From positions 222,414-286,413 of the forward strand of contig MNCI01020774.1 of the NCBI GenBank assembly GCA_015680685.1: a stretch of DNA of 64,000 bases, in the 5' to 3' direction. The notes under the pieces are model-generated. The model had not been told where the DNA came from. It saw only the letters and a program-made list of their open reading frames with translations, and did no database searches. The position numbers were made by a program, and so were the translations under genes. This document shows positions 12,994 through 24,912 of this stretch, piece by piece (the stretch's first letter is position 1; each line of letters starts with the position of its first letter). This stretch comes from Gnetum montanum. Lineage: Eukaryota > Streptophyta > Gnetopsida > Gnetales > Gnetaceae.

Positions 12994-13014
12994 GGTCTTT
13001 AGCAATGGCATCAA
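12994..13014 (-). other. Degenerate primer-binding site of element 1
   Basis: Next to the 5' LTR, the minus strand reads TTGATGCCATTGCTAAAGAC. It lines up with the element 2 site TTGGCGCCGTTGCTGGGGAC, a match to the 3' end of tRNA-Asp. All the differences are G to A or C to T. Confidence 0.75.
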
Positions 13015-13678
13015 TGATGAGTGGTAAGGTACCCCTACGCCCAACCATATGAATCATTAAGGCATTACACACGATCTGGTTGAATTCTATGGACCTATAG
13101 TTATCTCATACACTAGTTCCTCTAGGAAGTGAAACGACGTTGAGAATGTTAGTTGTCATCCCAACTACACTTGTGAGGCTCAAGGGAATGGTTTAAGTGT
13201 AATTGAGGTATATAAATTTTTATCATTTTTATATTTTATGGATGTAATCGCCTACAACAAGAATAAGGGTAAAGTAGATTGAAAACTAGTGTCTATTGCC
13301 TAGCTAGCCTAACACAAGTAATCGTCCCACTTTCATGAACACATCCTGAACACATATAGCACTGTTGGACTACCAAATGTTAAGTGTTGCTAGTTTACCA
13401 AGTACTATATGAATGCTCAAAGTAGTCGTGCTTATGTTCATTACTTGCTGGAAATATATTTGCTTAATCAAATGCATTAAAGTAAAGAACAAGAAAGTAA
13501 AAATGCAATAAGAAAAATATTAAGCTATTCTTAGTGCTACAAGGATTGTTAAAAGAGTTCATTTTATTCCTATCACACTACTGCTCTCAGGCACATCAGT
13601 GCTTGAACAAAGAATCGTACACATTTTAGACTCCTTTTCTGAGCACTCAGAAAATATTCTAACTCTAGGGAGAAGAAA
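13015..13678 (-). repeat. 5' LTR of element 1, U3 side missing
   Basis: It begins on the plus strand with tgatgag and aligns with the 3' LTR to the phrase ctagggagaagaaa, after which similarity stops. About 200 bp of the upstream U3, including the promoter region, is absent, so this copy could not drive transcription of element 1. No target-site duplication can be checked. Confidence 0.8.
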
Positions 13679-14580
13679 CTTCCACTACATATCTTGGAAA
13701 GCTTGAAATCTATTTCCTCTATAATTTTTTACGACTCCAAGATCCTATAAATCTAAGGGTGTGTCAAAAGATGAAATAAGAGCAATGTACCTTGGGATTG
13801 AGCCTATGACTTACACAACACAAGCTATATGCTCTAACCACATGAGTGAGAACCTTTGACTTGCACAATAGAAAGCACATACTTTAACAATATGAGTAAT
13901 GCCTCACTCACTCCTCTTATTGCCATAAGGGGATGTTGGAACTCAAAATAAATTGACTATAAGTACACCTTACGATTCATTAAAAGAATTGTAGAGGAAT
14001 ATATCGAGGCCTCAAATATAACTAGAACTAACAATTTCTTGCCTCAAAAAATAATGAGATATACAACACTTTTTAATAAATCAACATTCCTAACTTAAAA
14101 AATCTCAAGTGTAATATATTTTATTATAATTTATCTTAGAAAAATTTTGCAAGTACACAAGTTTGCAAACATTCCCAACTTAAAGAATCTCAAGTGTAAT
14201 ATATTTTATTATAATTTATTTTATCAAAATTTTGCAAGTACACAAGTTTGTTTGTTTGTTTTGGCGTTAAATACGGTTGAGCGGTGCAAAGGAAAACCTA
14301 GCAATATTGTAATTATAACTTTGGTATGGTAATATATAATTTTTTTATTTTTATGTTTATATTTTAAAAATTAAAAAAACTGCACATACTAAACCACTTA
14401 CCTAAAGCCTCCCGCAAAAGTGAAGGGGTAAAAAAACATCCCAATTGCCATGGATATGGATGAGCGGCGAAAAGAAAAATCTAAAGTGTATTGGAAAAAA
14501 TGATATTAAAAAATATGGTATCAAAAACATGATTACATGATCAAAATTGAAAAAATTTGAGACTCAATCGATCATGCCAG
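13679..14580. other. Intergenic spacer upstream of the SUVR5-like gene
   Basis: AT-rich, with no recognisable coding sequence. It contains a two-copy tandem duplication listed separately (14083-14250). A 61-codon open frame at 14147-14332 overlaps that duplication and is not credible as a gene. Confidence 0.5.
14083..14250. repeat. Two-copy tandem duplication (period about 86 bp)
   Basis: The block from 'acattcctaacttaaa' to 'cacaagtttg' (14083-14163) is repeated with few changes at 14169-14250. Both copies share an atattttattataattta core and a ttttgcaagtacacaag end. Confidence 0.8.
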
Positions 14581-14587
14581 GCCAAAC

Positions 14588-14620
14588 CAATAGCTAAGCT
14601 GCGAGAGAAGTTTATAAATT
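14588..14620 (+). promoter_or_regulatory. Candidate core promoter of the SUVR5-like gene
   Basis: A CCAAT-like element (accaatagc) near 14587-14595 and a TATA-like box (tttataaatt) at 14611-14620 precede the inferred leader. Transcription would start near 14645. This is inferred from motif spacing only. Confidence 0.35.
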
Positions 14621-14644
14621 GAGGCACACCCACAAGAAGCCAAA

Positions 14645-14985
14645 ACGTTGCTACACATTTGTGCAGGTGAATTCGCTACGAGATGAAAGGGGAAAGACTA
14701 CTGTGCAGGAAATTGGATTAGGAAAGCTACAGCACAGGATGTATTTAATATTATTTTCTGGAGGGAATCATGATGTCTAAGAAGAGGTGAGGTCAGAACA
14801 GATAGCGCCAAAGCTATCCTAGAGCTAGCGACCCTGCGTCATATCATTCTACACAATGCAAGTTCATGTTGTGGATTATTAAGTCCTTCCAAAAATAAGT
14901 AGACGAGGAGATTCAATCACATTTTTACAAAATCCGTGGCCAAAATTGGATCGGCGCAGAGCTAATTTGTTAACAAGTCTCCATG
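14645..14985 (+). other. Possible 5' non-coding leader exon of the SUVR5-like gene
   Basis: A stretch less AT-rich than its surroundings ends at a good donor (atg|gtagg, 14985/14986). The next plausible acceptor is cag at 16549-16551, just before the coding start, which would make a 1566-bp leader intron. The leader would end in ATG; joined to the next exon, this would open a short upstream frame overlapping the main start. Transcript evidence is needed to accept this exon. Confidence 0.35.
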
Positions 14986-16582
14986 GTAGGTGCTGTTTAT
15001 ATTTCAATTTCTTTGTTAAAACATGTGCAATTTGGTTGTTTATCATATCCTTTCAAAGTTCCATGCTGATATGTTGTAGCTCTGCACGTATAGGCTGTTC
15101 ATTATTTAATTGAGAATATTTTGTTTATAAACTAGCTAGCAGAAATGTTCAAAGAAGACTTTCTACAACATCGTGACTAATAAGTCTTGTGTTCCTGCGG
15201 AAGCCTTTTTGTTTTGTTTTTTGTGTTTTTTTTTCTCGATTGGCTTTTTAACCTCCGATGGTCATAAAATGGATTTTGATTGAAACTATATAGCTTTCTA
15301 TGAAGAAATTTGAATGATAGGGTTTTATATGAAGTTTTCTGCTAGAACAGTTTGGACATATTTTGTTACTTTTGCATATAAAAATATCTCTTTTTCGTAT
15401 CATCGGAAAAGTGAGTTTAAGTTCTCTGGATAGGTTTTGGCCTGTTTTTAATGCAAGTAGTTACCAACCTGGTAGATCGATAGATTTTGGAAGGGTTCGT
15501 AAGTCTTTTATTTTGCGTAATATCGCGGAAAAGCTTTTCTTCGTAGTCAATGTCAGTTATGGAGTAGTCGAGCTTTTATACAAACGAAGAGACGAAGGGC
15601 ATGCCTTTTTGCGCAAGCTAAGGCAATGTTCTTCATTCACTGTTAGCGCCAGAGTCACCATTGGATAACGGAACATTATTCTTAATCACAGAATCTTCAG
15701 TTAATTATTTTACAGGATACTATTAATTTTTATGGCAAACTGAAAATCTTCTTCTGGATGTTATGTTTTTCATCATCCATTATAGCAACCTGAAATAATT
15801 CATAGGGACGTGTGTTAAGAGAAAATTTCGTTACTTTCATATAAAGGCATCAACACGAAAGGATTAAGTTTTCAAATCGAGGCTTTTGGTATACTGATGA
15901 ATACCATGGTGGCAAGTTCGGATAAGAAGCCTTAATAAAAGGATGAAGATGCTACCGTTAGCTACAGTTTTCGAAATTATATATGTCCAAGAGTACTAAG
16001 CATTTAATAATTTTACTAAAACTTTATTATTGCACTACTATTGATATACAAAAGATATATTGATTTTCATTTTCACTAATATTCTTTACCATTAATTTCG
16101 AAATAATGATCTAGATACCACATTTTCTTATTATCATTATCTCTATGTTTCTGGAAACTAATCAACTGAGCATTAGCTGAGTGTTGATGAATTTTTTCAC
16201 TTATAATTTCTTAGGAAAACTATGATTTTGAAATTTATTTTAAGATAACGTGTGCATATTTTTATTTTAAGATTATAACTGTATGCTCTCGAAAGTGGTT
16301 TTAGATTTAAAAAATATTAAAGAATTCATATGATCTTTCACATAAAATCTCATGTACTTTCCCCCCCTGTTTGCTGCTTCTGGATTTTTTTTCCTGTTTT
16401 GCTGTTCAAACTATTTTATTAATAATCTATAAATAAATATTGATCCAACATTTACTATATACTATGCTGTATATATTATTTTAATTAAACTCATAATTTT
16501 TATTCAACTAATTGTGTTTAATGTATTTTGTCGAAAAGTTTATATGGTCAGGGACTTCTTGCTAAAGACTTGCATTTAAAGA

Positions 16583-19500
16583 ATGATAAATGTCATGAGG
16601 AGTCCAATCAATGTTGGATTTGTATCTGCAAATGGAATAAATCCTTGTGAGATGGGTTCAGAAACTAATAGCCATGATAAACACCATGTGTTAATTGCCA
16701 GTGAAAAAATGCCAAAGGAACTTAGTGCTGTATGGGTAAAGGTACTAAATTAATAGCTTGATTTGCATCTTTTCAGTTGTATATCATGTTATTTAAGATA
16801 TTTTCATGATTTTTAAAGATCTTATATTAGCACTTGTTCTGTAGCAGGTATTTGGTTTACTGCTTTGGGCATTAGCACTATGACATATATATGATTTATT
16901 GTTGAATGAGTTTACGGAGTTTATTGTCAGTTGATATATATTTATATGCAATGAAACATACAAATTTGTAATATGTATAATATATATGTATATACAGTGA
17001 AACGTACAAGTTTGTAATTTATATAAATTACAAACTTGTACGTTTCACCGTACATATCCTAACTATATCATGTATCAGAAGCATTGTTTTGGATATAAAG
17101 ATTATTTTTTTAAAAATTACTTAAAAAACATATGATTGTCACTATGATTACTTTTTCTTCCTTTCACAGTTACACTTCATAAATAATGACATAATGGATT
17201 TTTTTTTCTGCAAATTGGTTTAGTAATAGGTTTTTATGCTTTCTTACGGTTAGTAGATAAGCTATATCTTTTTATATTAATTCTAACTGTTTGATTTTTT
17301 CAATGATTTAGCAAAATGGTTATTGGTATCCAGCTGTACGGTGCTCTGACAGTGATTACCCTTTTACAATTTTAAAGGCAATGCCTATTTCTGAAAACAA
17401 CCAATATGTTCTTATATACTTCATTCACACGCAAAGCCTTTGCTGGGCTAATGTCCTACTTGTCTGCTCTATTGATGCAAAACCTGAACCACTTGGATTT
17501 GGTAGTCATGAAAGTGCATATGAATTGGTAAAAAGGATGTCCATGTCACAACATTATATGATTGAAATTCTTGCATCATATATACTCAGCATTACAGAAA
17601 AACTTCATATTGAGGTAATGGAAGTTAGAAGAAGATATCCTTTCTTTCTTTCTTTTGTTTTTCCTCTTTCAAATTGAGAGTTGGATACTACACTATATCG
17701 TTGTTTTATCTCTAACTATCTTTGTAACCTTTTTAGGTTGTTATTGAAACTGAACGGGATGTGAAGAAATGGATAGAGTTGACAAATGACGCTCATAGCG
17801 CAAAAAGCTATTGTTCCTTGGGAAAAATATTGCTGAAACTTCATTCTGTAAATCTGTCACACTGATCTATACTAGTATCTCTTTTAAACTATTCATTAAT
17901 TCTTTATTATGTGATTCTCTTATTTAGAACATGGCATTGATTATAACAGCATCATGATAAAATGGTTATTTGCTTCTTAATTAATGTAAAATATAAAAGA
18001 TTAATTATAGGCTTGTGCATTTACTTTCAGTTTTAGACCAAGATCATGTAAAGTGAAAGGACAAATAATAATTAAGAATAATCTCCTCCATATAGTGTTG
18101 TCCAACGAGGTGCATCAATAATTGTAATTATTTCTCTTTTTTTGAAATTGTGGTGGATTAAGTTAGTTTTATATTTGTTTTAAAAAATTTTAAAGGTCTG
18201 GGTTTAGCCTTTAAACTATCTTGGAAGGGGGTATAATTTCATCAAGAGGCTTCAGGTTTAGATTACATAAAGGTTTGATTTTTAAATTTTCTTTTTCTTT
18301 CCTGGAGATTGAATTTATTTTTTAGAGCTCTTATTTTGAAGTTTGGTTGTGATAAAGTTTTGTTACCTTAATGACTTTATAGGATTTTCTGCAGCTGTTA
18401 GTATAATAACCTTATTTTATACCCTTCAATTTAATATAATGTTTTAATGTTTACAGATGATATCTGATGGATATATTAAACGTTTATGGAGAGAAGAGTC
18501 TTTTATTTCATGGAAACAAAAATGTGAAACTGTACAAAATGCAAAGAACATCGAGTTGTTAACTCAGGTATACTATTAAGGGTACTTGATCATCTGAAAT
18601 CTCTCTTTTTTTTAAAGTAATGTTTATATGAAAATTTGTTGATCATTCAGTGAAACACTATATACAAAGTACGGTTTTTTTTCTTAAGATACTAGGTTGC
18701 AATCTAATTAATTGTGGTTCTTAAGTCTTTTTATTTTCTTTCTGAATTTTTAATAAGTAATTCTGTATATTTATTGCAATAGTGATTTTCAAAAATTATT
18801 CTTAATTTTTTACTGGTAGAAACTTTATAAAAAGAAAAATTTTTAGAGTACAATGGAATGCAGTCAAGGATAGTGAAAGATTTTATTATATAAACATTCA
18901 ATATAAGAAAAAACAATAAATATTAAAATTATAACCCTTATGGTACTAAGCCCTTCCTAACTTTGGTTTTGAAAACTTGGGCAGTTGAAATTTTGCAGCC
19001 AAACCTCTTTAACCTACTTTTAACACATTGAAAATTTGGTAATATCTTTCCTTGGAAGTTCCAAAATTTACTTGTGGGTTGTGTTCCATCAAGCTATGTC
19101 CAAGATACTTTTAAATTTTGTAAATATTTTAACATTATAAACTGTTGATAAGTGGTATTGTATCAAAATATAAGTTTCATCCTTGCATGCATTCTTACAA
19201 AAAAACAGCTATCAACCATCATTCACTGCTGTTTCAAGTGAAAAATTTCCTTTCCTTGTCATCTACATAAACTTTAAGCATGGAATATACCTTTTTCAAT
19301 GTGTAGGTTCCTTATGTAGTTGACTTGTTTGTGTGATATCATATACCTTTGCCATCTTGTACGATTGTTTTCAATAACAAAGCTTCACCTTTATCAGATT
19401 TCATATAATGTCTTTCATCTATACATGTATTTTCAAATCCCATCCATATTGCTGATGCATAATAATTTTCATAGTTACTCTTCAAGATTACTATATGTTG

Positions 19501-22500
19501 GGTTTGTAATAGGTTTATATTCATCTCATGAACTCTTAAATATTTTTCGCACTATGCTAATACAGGAGTTGCTGGATTCCATTGTATGGGAAAAAGTTGC
19601 AAAACTGTTTGATTCTTCAATAGAATCAGAGATGGATAAAGAATGGAAAGCCTGGAAAGAAGATAACAGAATGCTGTTTTCAGCATCTAAACGTTTGTTT
19701 ACCTTTAATATTTTGGAAGATACTTATAAAAATGATGTTGAGATGGATTCGATGGTTACAGAAAGAAGAAAGCGTCAAAAGCTTGAAATACGCCGTGGAG
19801 AAATTCGTAATCTAGATGGCACTGAATCACACGAATATCACATGCCAGCTTCTAGTGAAAAGCATAATACTTCTGTATTGGCCGATAAGGAGTATATAGC
19901 AGCTTCTCAAGTCACTTCATTAAGAAATATCACAGAGAATATAAATTCTGTTGAAAATGATTCTCCGCCAAGCCAGTGTCATAACAATGATGGCAATAGT
20001 CAAAGCCTGGTTGATTCATCTACAGTAGAGATGAAAGTATATTCCCTGTCAGAGGTCAAAGATAATAAAAAGAGAAGCAGCAATGAGCATAGATATTTGC
20101 AATGTGCAGCTTTCATTGAAGCTAAGGATAAACAATGTGGCAGGTGGGCAAGTGAGGGTGATATTTACTGCTGTGTGCATTCACATTTTCATTCAGGCGA
20201 GAAGGCATTGAAAAAAGATCTATCAAAATCTGTTCCTGAGACTGCTATTTGTGAAGGGATGACTGTACATGGAAGAAGATGCAGTCATAGATGCCAAAGT
20301 GGATCATCCTTTTGTAAGAAGCATTTTACCCAGGATGATAAAATGGTTATTGTTTCATCAAGTGAAGAAACATTGTTAGAAAGGAAAGCGGCAGGATTGT
20401 CATTTGATGAGGGCTCCATACACTCTTCTATAAATGTGCAACATCAAATATTAGGTGATGTTGTAGAAAGATTGGTTGAGAACGGTGATAATTCAAATGG
20501 CTTGAATATGAGGCCTCAACAGCTTTACAATCAATCTCAGGGTACTTTAATGGAGAAAAGGAGTTCCAATGTAAGAGACTCCAATCATGCAGGAAGTTTG
20601 TTGCGTTGTCTAGGTTGGTGTCGTAATAATAGTGGTCAGTGTTCCCATAAATCAAAGCCTGGTTCATCATTCTGTGAGAAGCACCTTCCATGTTCAGATA
20701 ATAATGCAGGGAAAACAAGTGATAGGTATATTACAGTAGAGTTACGCAATGAACTTATTAAAAATGCCAATTCAAAAGAAGACAAGTTTTATGTTGGTCG
20801 TGCTGTAGATCTATTAAATGAATATATGAATGTTTATTTCTTAGAAGGGACTCATTACAAATCAAAGTCAAAGGCAAGAATGTTAGATTGGTTGATTGAA
20901 GAGGTCTCTAAAGATATCAAGTCTGCGGAAGCCCTTCTTAAAGTAGTTTCTGATGAGAAAACAAAGCTTGCAAAAGAACTGGCTGTTGAAGGACTACTTA
21001 CTCTTACTAATGCAGTTATACACCTTTCTGATCCTGTAGGTCAGCATGATGACACTTGTGAAAACAAATTATTAAAATGCAAACTCTGCAGAATGGGCTT
21101 TTCTAATTCATATTTTCTTGGGCAGCACTGGATCTCAAATCATGAAAAAGAAGCACAGAGTTTTCTGAGGGGTTCATGTCACTTATGCAAAACTCAATTC
21201 AGAGATAAGACAGATATTGAGAATCATGTGAAGTCTCACCATGTTGATGTGCTTGGAAGTTGTCCCATAATTTCATGCATGTATTGTAGCAACGCTGTTA
21301 TGGACTATGATAACTTATGGAAACATGTTCTAGAAGATCACATTAATGATTTCATACAATCAATAGATAATCTCAATGAGCTGACATACACGGACTCTTC
21401 ATTAATCATGGAAGGTGGAAGATGTTTGCAAACTGAAATAGTCATTCAAGACTACCCAACTGCTTCTACCATGAGTGTCATGAGAGAACAGGGCAAAGAT
21501 TTAAAGAACCATAACTCTGCTCACAAATACACATGTAGGTTCTGTGGTTTAAAATTTCGACTTCTTCCGGATCTTGGCCGTCATCATCAAGCAGAGCATA
21601 TGAATAACAGTACAGACAAGTCAAGATGTTTGAAAAGGAAATGGAAAACAAACCATCAAAATTCAGAATCATTACCGAAGGATATGTCCTTCAAAGGGAT
21701 GGGCAATGGTAATGCCAATGATAATAAACTCTTGAATGACTCAAATTGTGTTATGAATTTTCTGGAGATAGGTGGATCATCTGGGATGCCCACGAGTTCC
21801 GAGAATGATAAACCTAACGATAACTATTGCTTAGCTATGGCAGAAATGTTAATTCCAGATGTTCAGAAAACAAAACCTTGTCCTAACAACAAAGAACTAC
21901 TAAGCTGTGCTCGCAAAGCATGTTGTAAACATAAATTTAATGCTCTTTTGAAGGAAACATATGGTCCCTTGCCTGATCGCCTTTATAGAAAAGCAGCACG
22001 GCTTTGTAGTGAAGCTAATATCATAGTGGAATGGCATAATGAAAATTTCATTTGTCCCAAAAATTGTAAGCAAGAGTATTCTCAGAAGTCAGCGATGTTG
22101 ACAACTTTGAATAATATTTCCAATGATTCCAGTTCTTTACTGGAAAAATCAGATGAATTTAAGACAGTTTCAAATAATATTTACGTTGAGGAATGGGACA
22201 AAGCTGAAAATCATGTGATTCTTACATTATGTGACATGGAGAACAGATGGCATGCTAAAACTATTGTGATTTGTGAGGATTTAAGTTTTGGAACGGAAGC
22301 AGTACCAATACCCTGTGTCATTGATGAACATTCATTAGATGGGTTTGCCTTTGCCATCCTCAAAGAGGGCAAACAGCTAACATTGGGCATGTTTATGCAA
22401 AATTTCTGTTACATCACAGAGAGGCGTTTGGACCCTTCACTGGGCCTTGACACAAAGGTGATACCCTTTGCATAAAAGTTTACTCAAGAGAAAAAAAAGT

Positions 22501-24111
22501 TTTAATACACATTGAAACTCTAAAGTGTACACTTTTACTGCTTGCAGAGCTCACAATTGGGATGCACATGCACAGAGTCTAGGTGTTCTGCAGGGTCTTG
22601 TGATCATGTTTATCTCTTTGATAATGACAATGATGATGCTGAGGATATTTTTGGACATCCCATGCATGGTAGATTTCCTTATGATGGAAATGGGAGAATC
22701 ATTTTGGAGGTTGGCATTGTTATATTTTATATTAACCTTTTATCTTACCCATTGGATTCATCGGATCCTTTTTTCCCCTTAATTTGTCCATTTACCTTTG
22801 TTAGCAGAAATTGATATGTATGATTTTACCTTTGTTGTGCTGAAACCTTAGCGTGTTAGTTTGATTTGATGCTAGAGAGTAAAGCATCGCTATTTTTATT
22901 TTTAAAATGCTCACAACTAGAATAGTTTAAATGAACATTATTTGTATCATATACTTATCAATTCAATGCTATCACGACTGGAAATTTTTATAGGAAGGAT
23001 ATTTAGTTTATGAGTGCAACTCTTTGTGCACCTGCAATGAAACATGCCCAAATCGAGTACTGCAGAAGGGTGTGCAAGTCAAGCTTGAGGTTTACAAAAC
23101 AAAGAGAAAGGTAAATTTTGTTGAACCTAATTTGATGCTATCGTTTTAAAATATTTGATATGCAAATGTTTTCATCCAGTTATTAATTGTTTATTTAATT
23201 TGCTTAGGGTTGGGCAGTTAGAGCTGCCCAAAAAATATCAAGGGGTACGTTTATCTGCGAATACCTTGGAGAGGTCTTAAATGATCAAGAAGCTAACAAA
23301 AGAGGAGAGCGGCAAGTTTTTATTAGTGCGGATGCAGATGCAAGTATAATAACACATATTTTAAGGGGATGTTTCATTTTTATGCTTTTCATTCTGTGTA
23401 TATTTCAGGTATGACAAAGAAGGATGTAGCTATCTGTATGACATTGATGCTCATATAGATACAAATGAACTTATTGATGGCATGAAGCCCTTTGTCATTG
23501 ATGCAACTAAATATGGGAACGTTGCACGGTTTATAAATCATAGGTACAAATATTTATATCCTTGTAGACTCCTAGTCCCGGAAAAACATAACATGTGTTT
23601 GTGCTGGCTCATCCAGTTATATATATATATATATATATAATTTTTTTGGGTACCTTATTAGCAGCTCAGCTGTGACAATATATATGACTGACATATCTGT
23701 TGCTGTACAGCTGCTGTCCAAACCTTGTAAATTATCAAGTTTTGGTTGAAAGCATGGATTGTCAACTTGCGCATATTGGCCTTTATGCAAGCAGAGATGT
23801 ATGTAGTGCATTTTTGACAATTCACTTTCTCTGAGTAATTGAGCTTTTAGAAACTAATGTTTTTCCCCTGCTCACATATAATTATGATTAACAATTTAGG
23901 TAAGTTTAGCTTGCCCCATCTTGTTGAGACAAGGTTAGGATGTTGATGATGATTTTAGGTAAGTTTAGTTTGCATTAAACTTCAACTTTTGTTGTGTTTT
24001 TAGATTGCGATTGGAGAAGAATTGGCATATGATTATCGGTACAAACTTTTACCTGGAGATGGATGCCCATGCCAATGTGGAGCTCGCAATTGCCGAGGAA
24101 GGCTGTATTAG
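16583..24111 (+). CDS. SUVR5: SUVR5-type SET-domain histone H3K9 methyltransferase with C2H2 fingers
   Basis: Eleven coding exons join in frame to 1429 codons: 16583-16741, 17312-17614, 17737-17847, 18457-18567, 19566-22457, 22548-22709, 22994-23110, 23208-23311, 23409-23543, 23711-23798 and 24004-24111. The start is chosen because an in-frame TAA lies 6 bp upstream. Domains in order: an N-terminal region with two W-rich stretches (residues about 50-190); three Cys/His-rich repeats of the form RC..R...G..FC..H (about 407-620); C2H2-type zinc fingers near 732-825 and 883-905; pre-SET cysteines (about 1199-1265); SET (about 1280-1410) with G-W-A-V, N-H-S-C and Y-D-Y; and post-SET C-x-C-x4-C (1417-1424). 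In Arabidopsis, SUVR5 is a DNA-binding H3K9 methyltransferase that silences genes without DNA methylation. Length and domain order match (Arabidopsis about 1380 residues). The intron after exon 8 uses GC instead of GT. Confidence 0.93.
16993..17052. repeat. 60-bp near-perfect inverted repeat in SUVR5 intron
   Basis: Two 30-base arms meet without a loop at 17022/17023 (gtaatttat / ataaattac) and pair outward through cgtacaagtttg. Only one mismatched pair occurs, near the outer end. A diverged half copy (gaaacatacaaatttgtaat) sits about 50 bp upstream. It lies in the first coding intron (16742-17311). It could be a foldback or MITE remnant or an extruding cruciform. Confidence 0.85.
23312..23408 (+). 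other. GC-AG intron of SUVR5 (after coding exon 8)
   Basis: The reading frame requires exon 8 to end at 23311 (first two bases of an Arg codon) and exon 9 to start at 23409. The intron then begins GCAAGT, the consensus for GC donors, and ends with ttcag. The nearby GT at 23316 would put a stop just after the junction. Confidence 0.8.
23895..23973 (+). mobile_element. 39-bp RTE LINE tail with 20-bp target-site duplication
   Basis: Bases 23915-23953 carry the RTE 3' signature (ttgttgagacaagg... then gatgatgat). They are flanked by the 20-base direct repeat tttaggtaagtttag(c/t)ttgc at 23895-23914 and 23954-23973, differing at one base. It is a severely 5'-truncated insertion in the last intron of SUVR5. 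Confidence 0.85.
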
Positions 24112-24912
24112 TAGTCGTATCTCCATTTTCATTAATCAAGAATCAATGTACATTATCAAAGGTACAGAGAGTTTCGGATGCATGATGTACTAGATTAAGG
24201 TGAAATTCATTCTACTGGTCAGAATTCTTATATGTTGAAGGTTATTCTATCATAGTTATGATAATGCCAGTTCATTTACTTTACTAAAGAGCTTTTTATT
24301 AAATGAAGCATGATTTATGTGTTCATGGTTCAAATTCTCAATTTAAGATTCGTTTAAAAACAACTCATTAAACAAGATGACTCTGAATTACTAAGAAAGT
24401 CTGACATATTGATCATATAGTTAATACTTATATTAACATAAAAAGTACAGGCTCCTAATATGTGGTTATTTCCTGCAGGTGCTGATTTCTACACAATCAT
24501 GTATTGCATAAGCAATGAAGAGCAATACATAACTGTATATTTATGATATTCTGGTGCTGTTTATGCACATGCTGATATGAACCAATCTTTTGTTCATTTC
24601 CATTTATCAAGTTTTGTTAACGAATGATTCACCTTGAATGTGGTGTGTGTATTATTATAAGGCTAATGTTAACGGTTGCGTTTCCTTTTAATTCCTCGTA
24701 CTAGATTCAAGTTTTGCATGGATGTCAAAGAAGTTATCTGTGGTGTCTTAAATAGTGTTACATGATTTTTATGATTATATACTGTTCTAACTGAAATGGA
24801 ATATTCTTCAGTAGTTTGTTGTGCCCAAAGATTTTTCGAATAACATTTCCTGCAATCGAAACTGTATCTGAAACTGGAGAATTCATTAATTTTGTGATAA
24901 AACTTCAATAAA
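24112..24912 (+). other. Probable 3' UTR / downstream region of SUVR5
   Basis: No ORF continues after the TAG at 24109-24111. A donor-like cag|gt is seen at about 24161 and an acceptor-like ttcctgcag near 24478, so a 3' UTR intron is possible. An AATAAA signal at 24907-24912 is a candidate poly(A) signal. The end of the transcript cannot be fixed from sequence. Confidence 0.4.

Larger units (their letters stand above)
3942..13678 (-). mobile_element. Minus-strand Ty3/Gypsy retrotransposon (element 1), decayed
   Basis: This is an almost complete LTR retrotransposon on the minus strand. From right to left it has a 5' LTR (13015-13678, cut at its U3 side), a degenerate primer-binding site, gag, then protease, reverse transcriptase, RNase H and integrase, a non-coding 3' region and a complete 3' LTR (3942-4812). 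The PR-RT-RH-INT order makes it Ty3/Gypsy. No chromodomain is visible after the integrase, and the integrase C-terminus and RT wording resemble the Tat/Athila side of the family; that finer placement is tentative. Many stops and frameshifts make it non-autonomous. Confidence 0.9.

Noticed and set aside
15363-15668. 101-codon open frame between leader and SUVR5 coding start
   Set aside because: It falls in the inferred leader intron and shows no conserved motif; chance open frame.
19320-19565. Upstream extension of the large SUVR5 exon
   Set aside because: The frame is open for 82 codons upstream, but the first one is not ATG, and a good acceptor (aatacag) at 19565 joins exon 4 colinearly with the family.
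22525-22782. 85-codon open frame overlapping the SUVR5 pre-SET exon
   Set aside because: Out-of-frame shadow of exon 6; the true frame is colinear with SUVR5.
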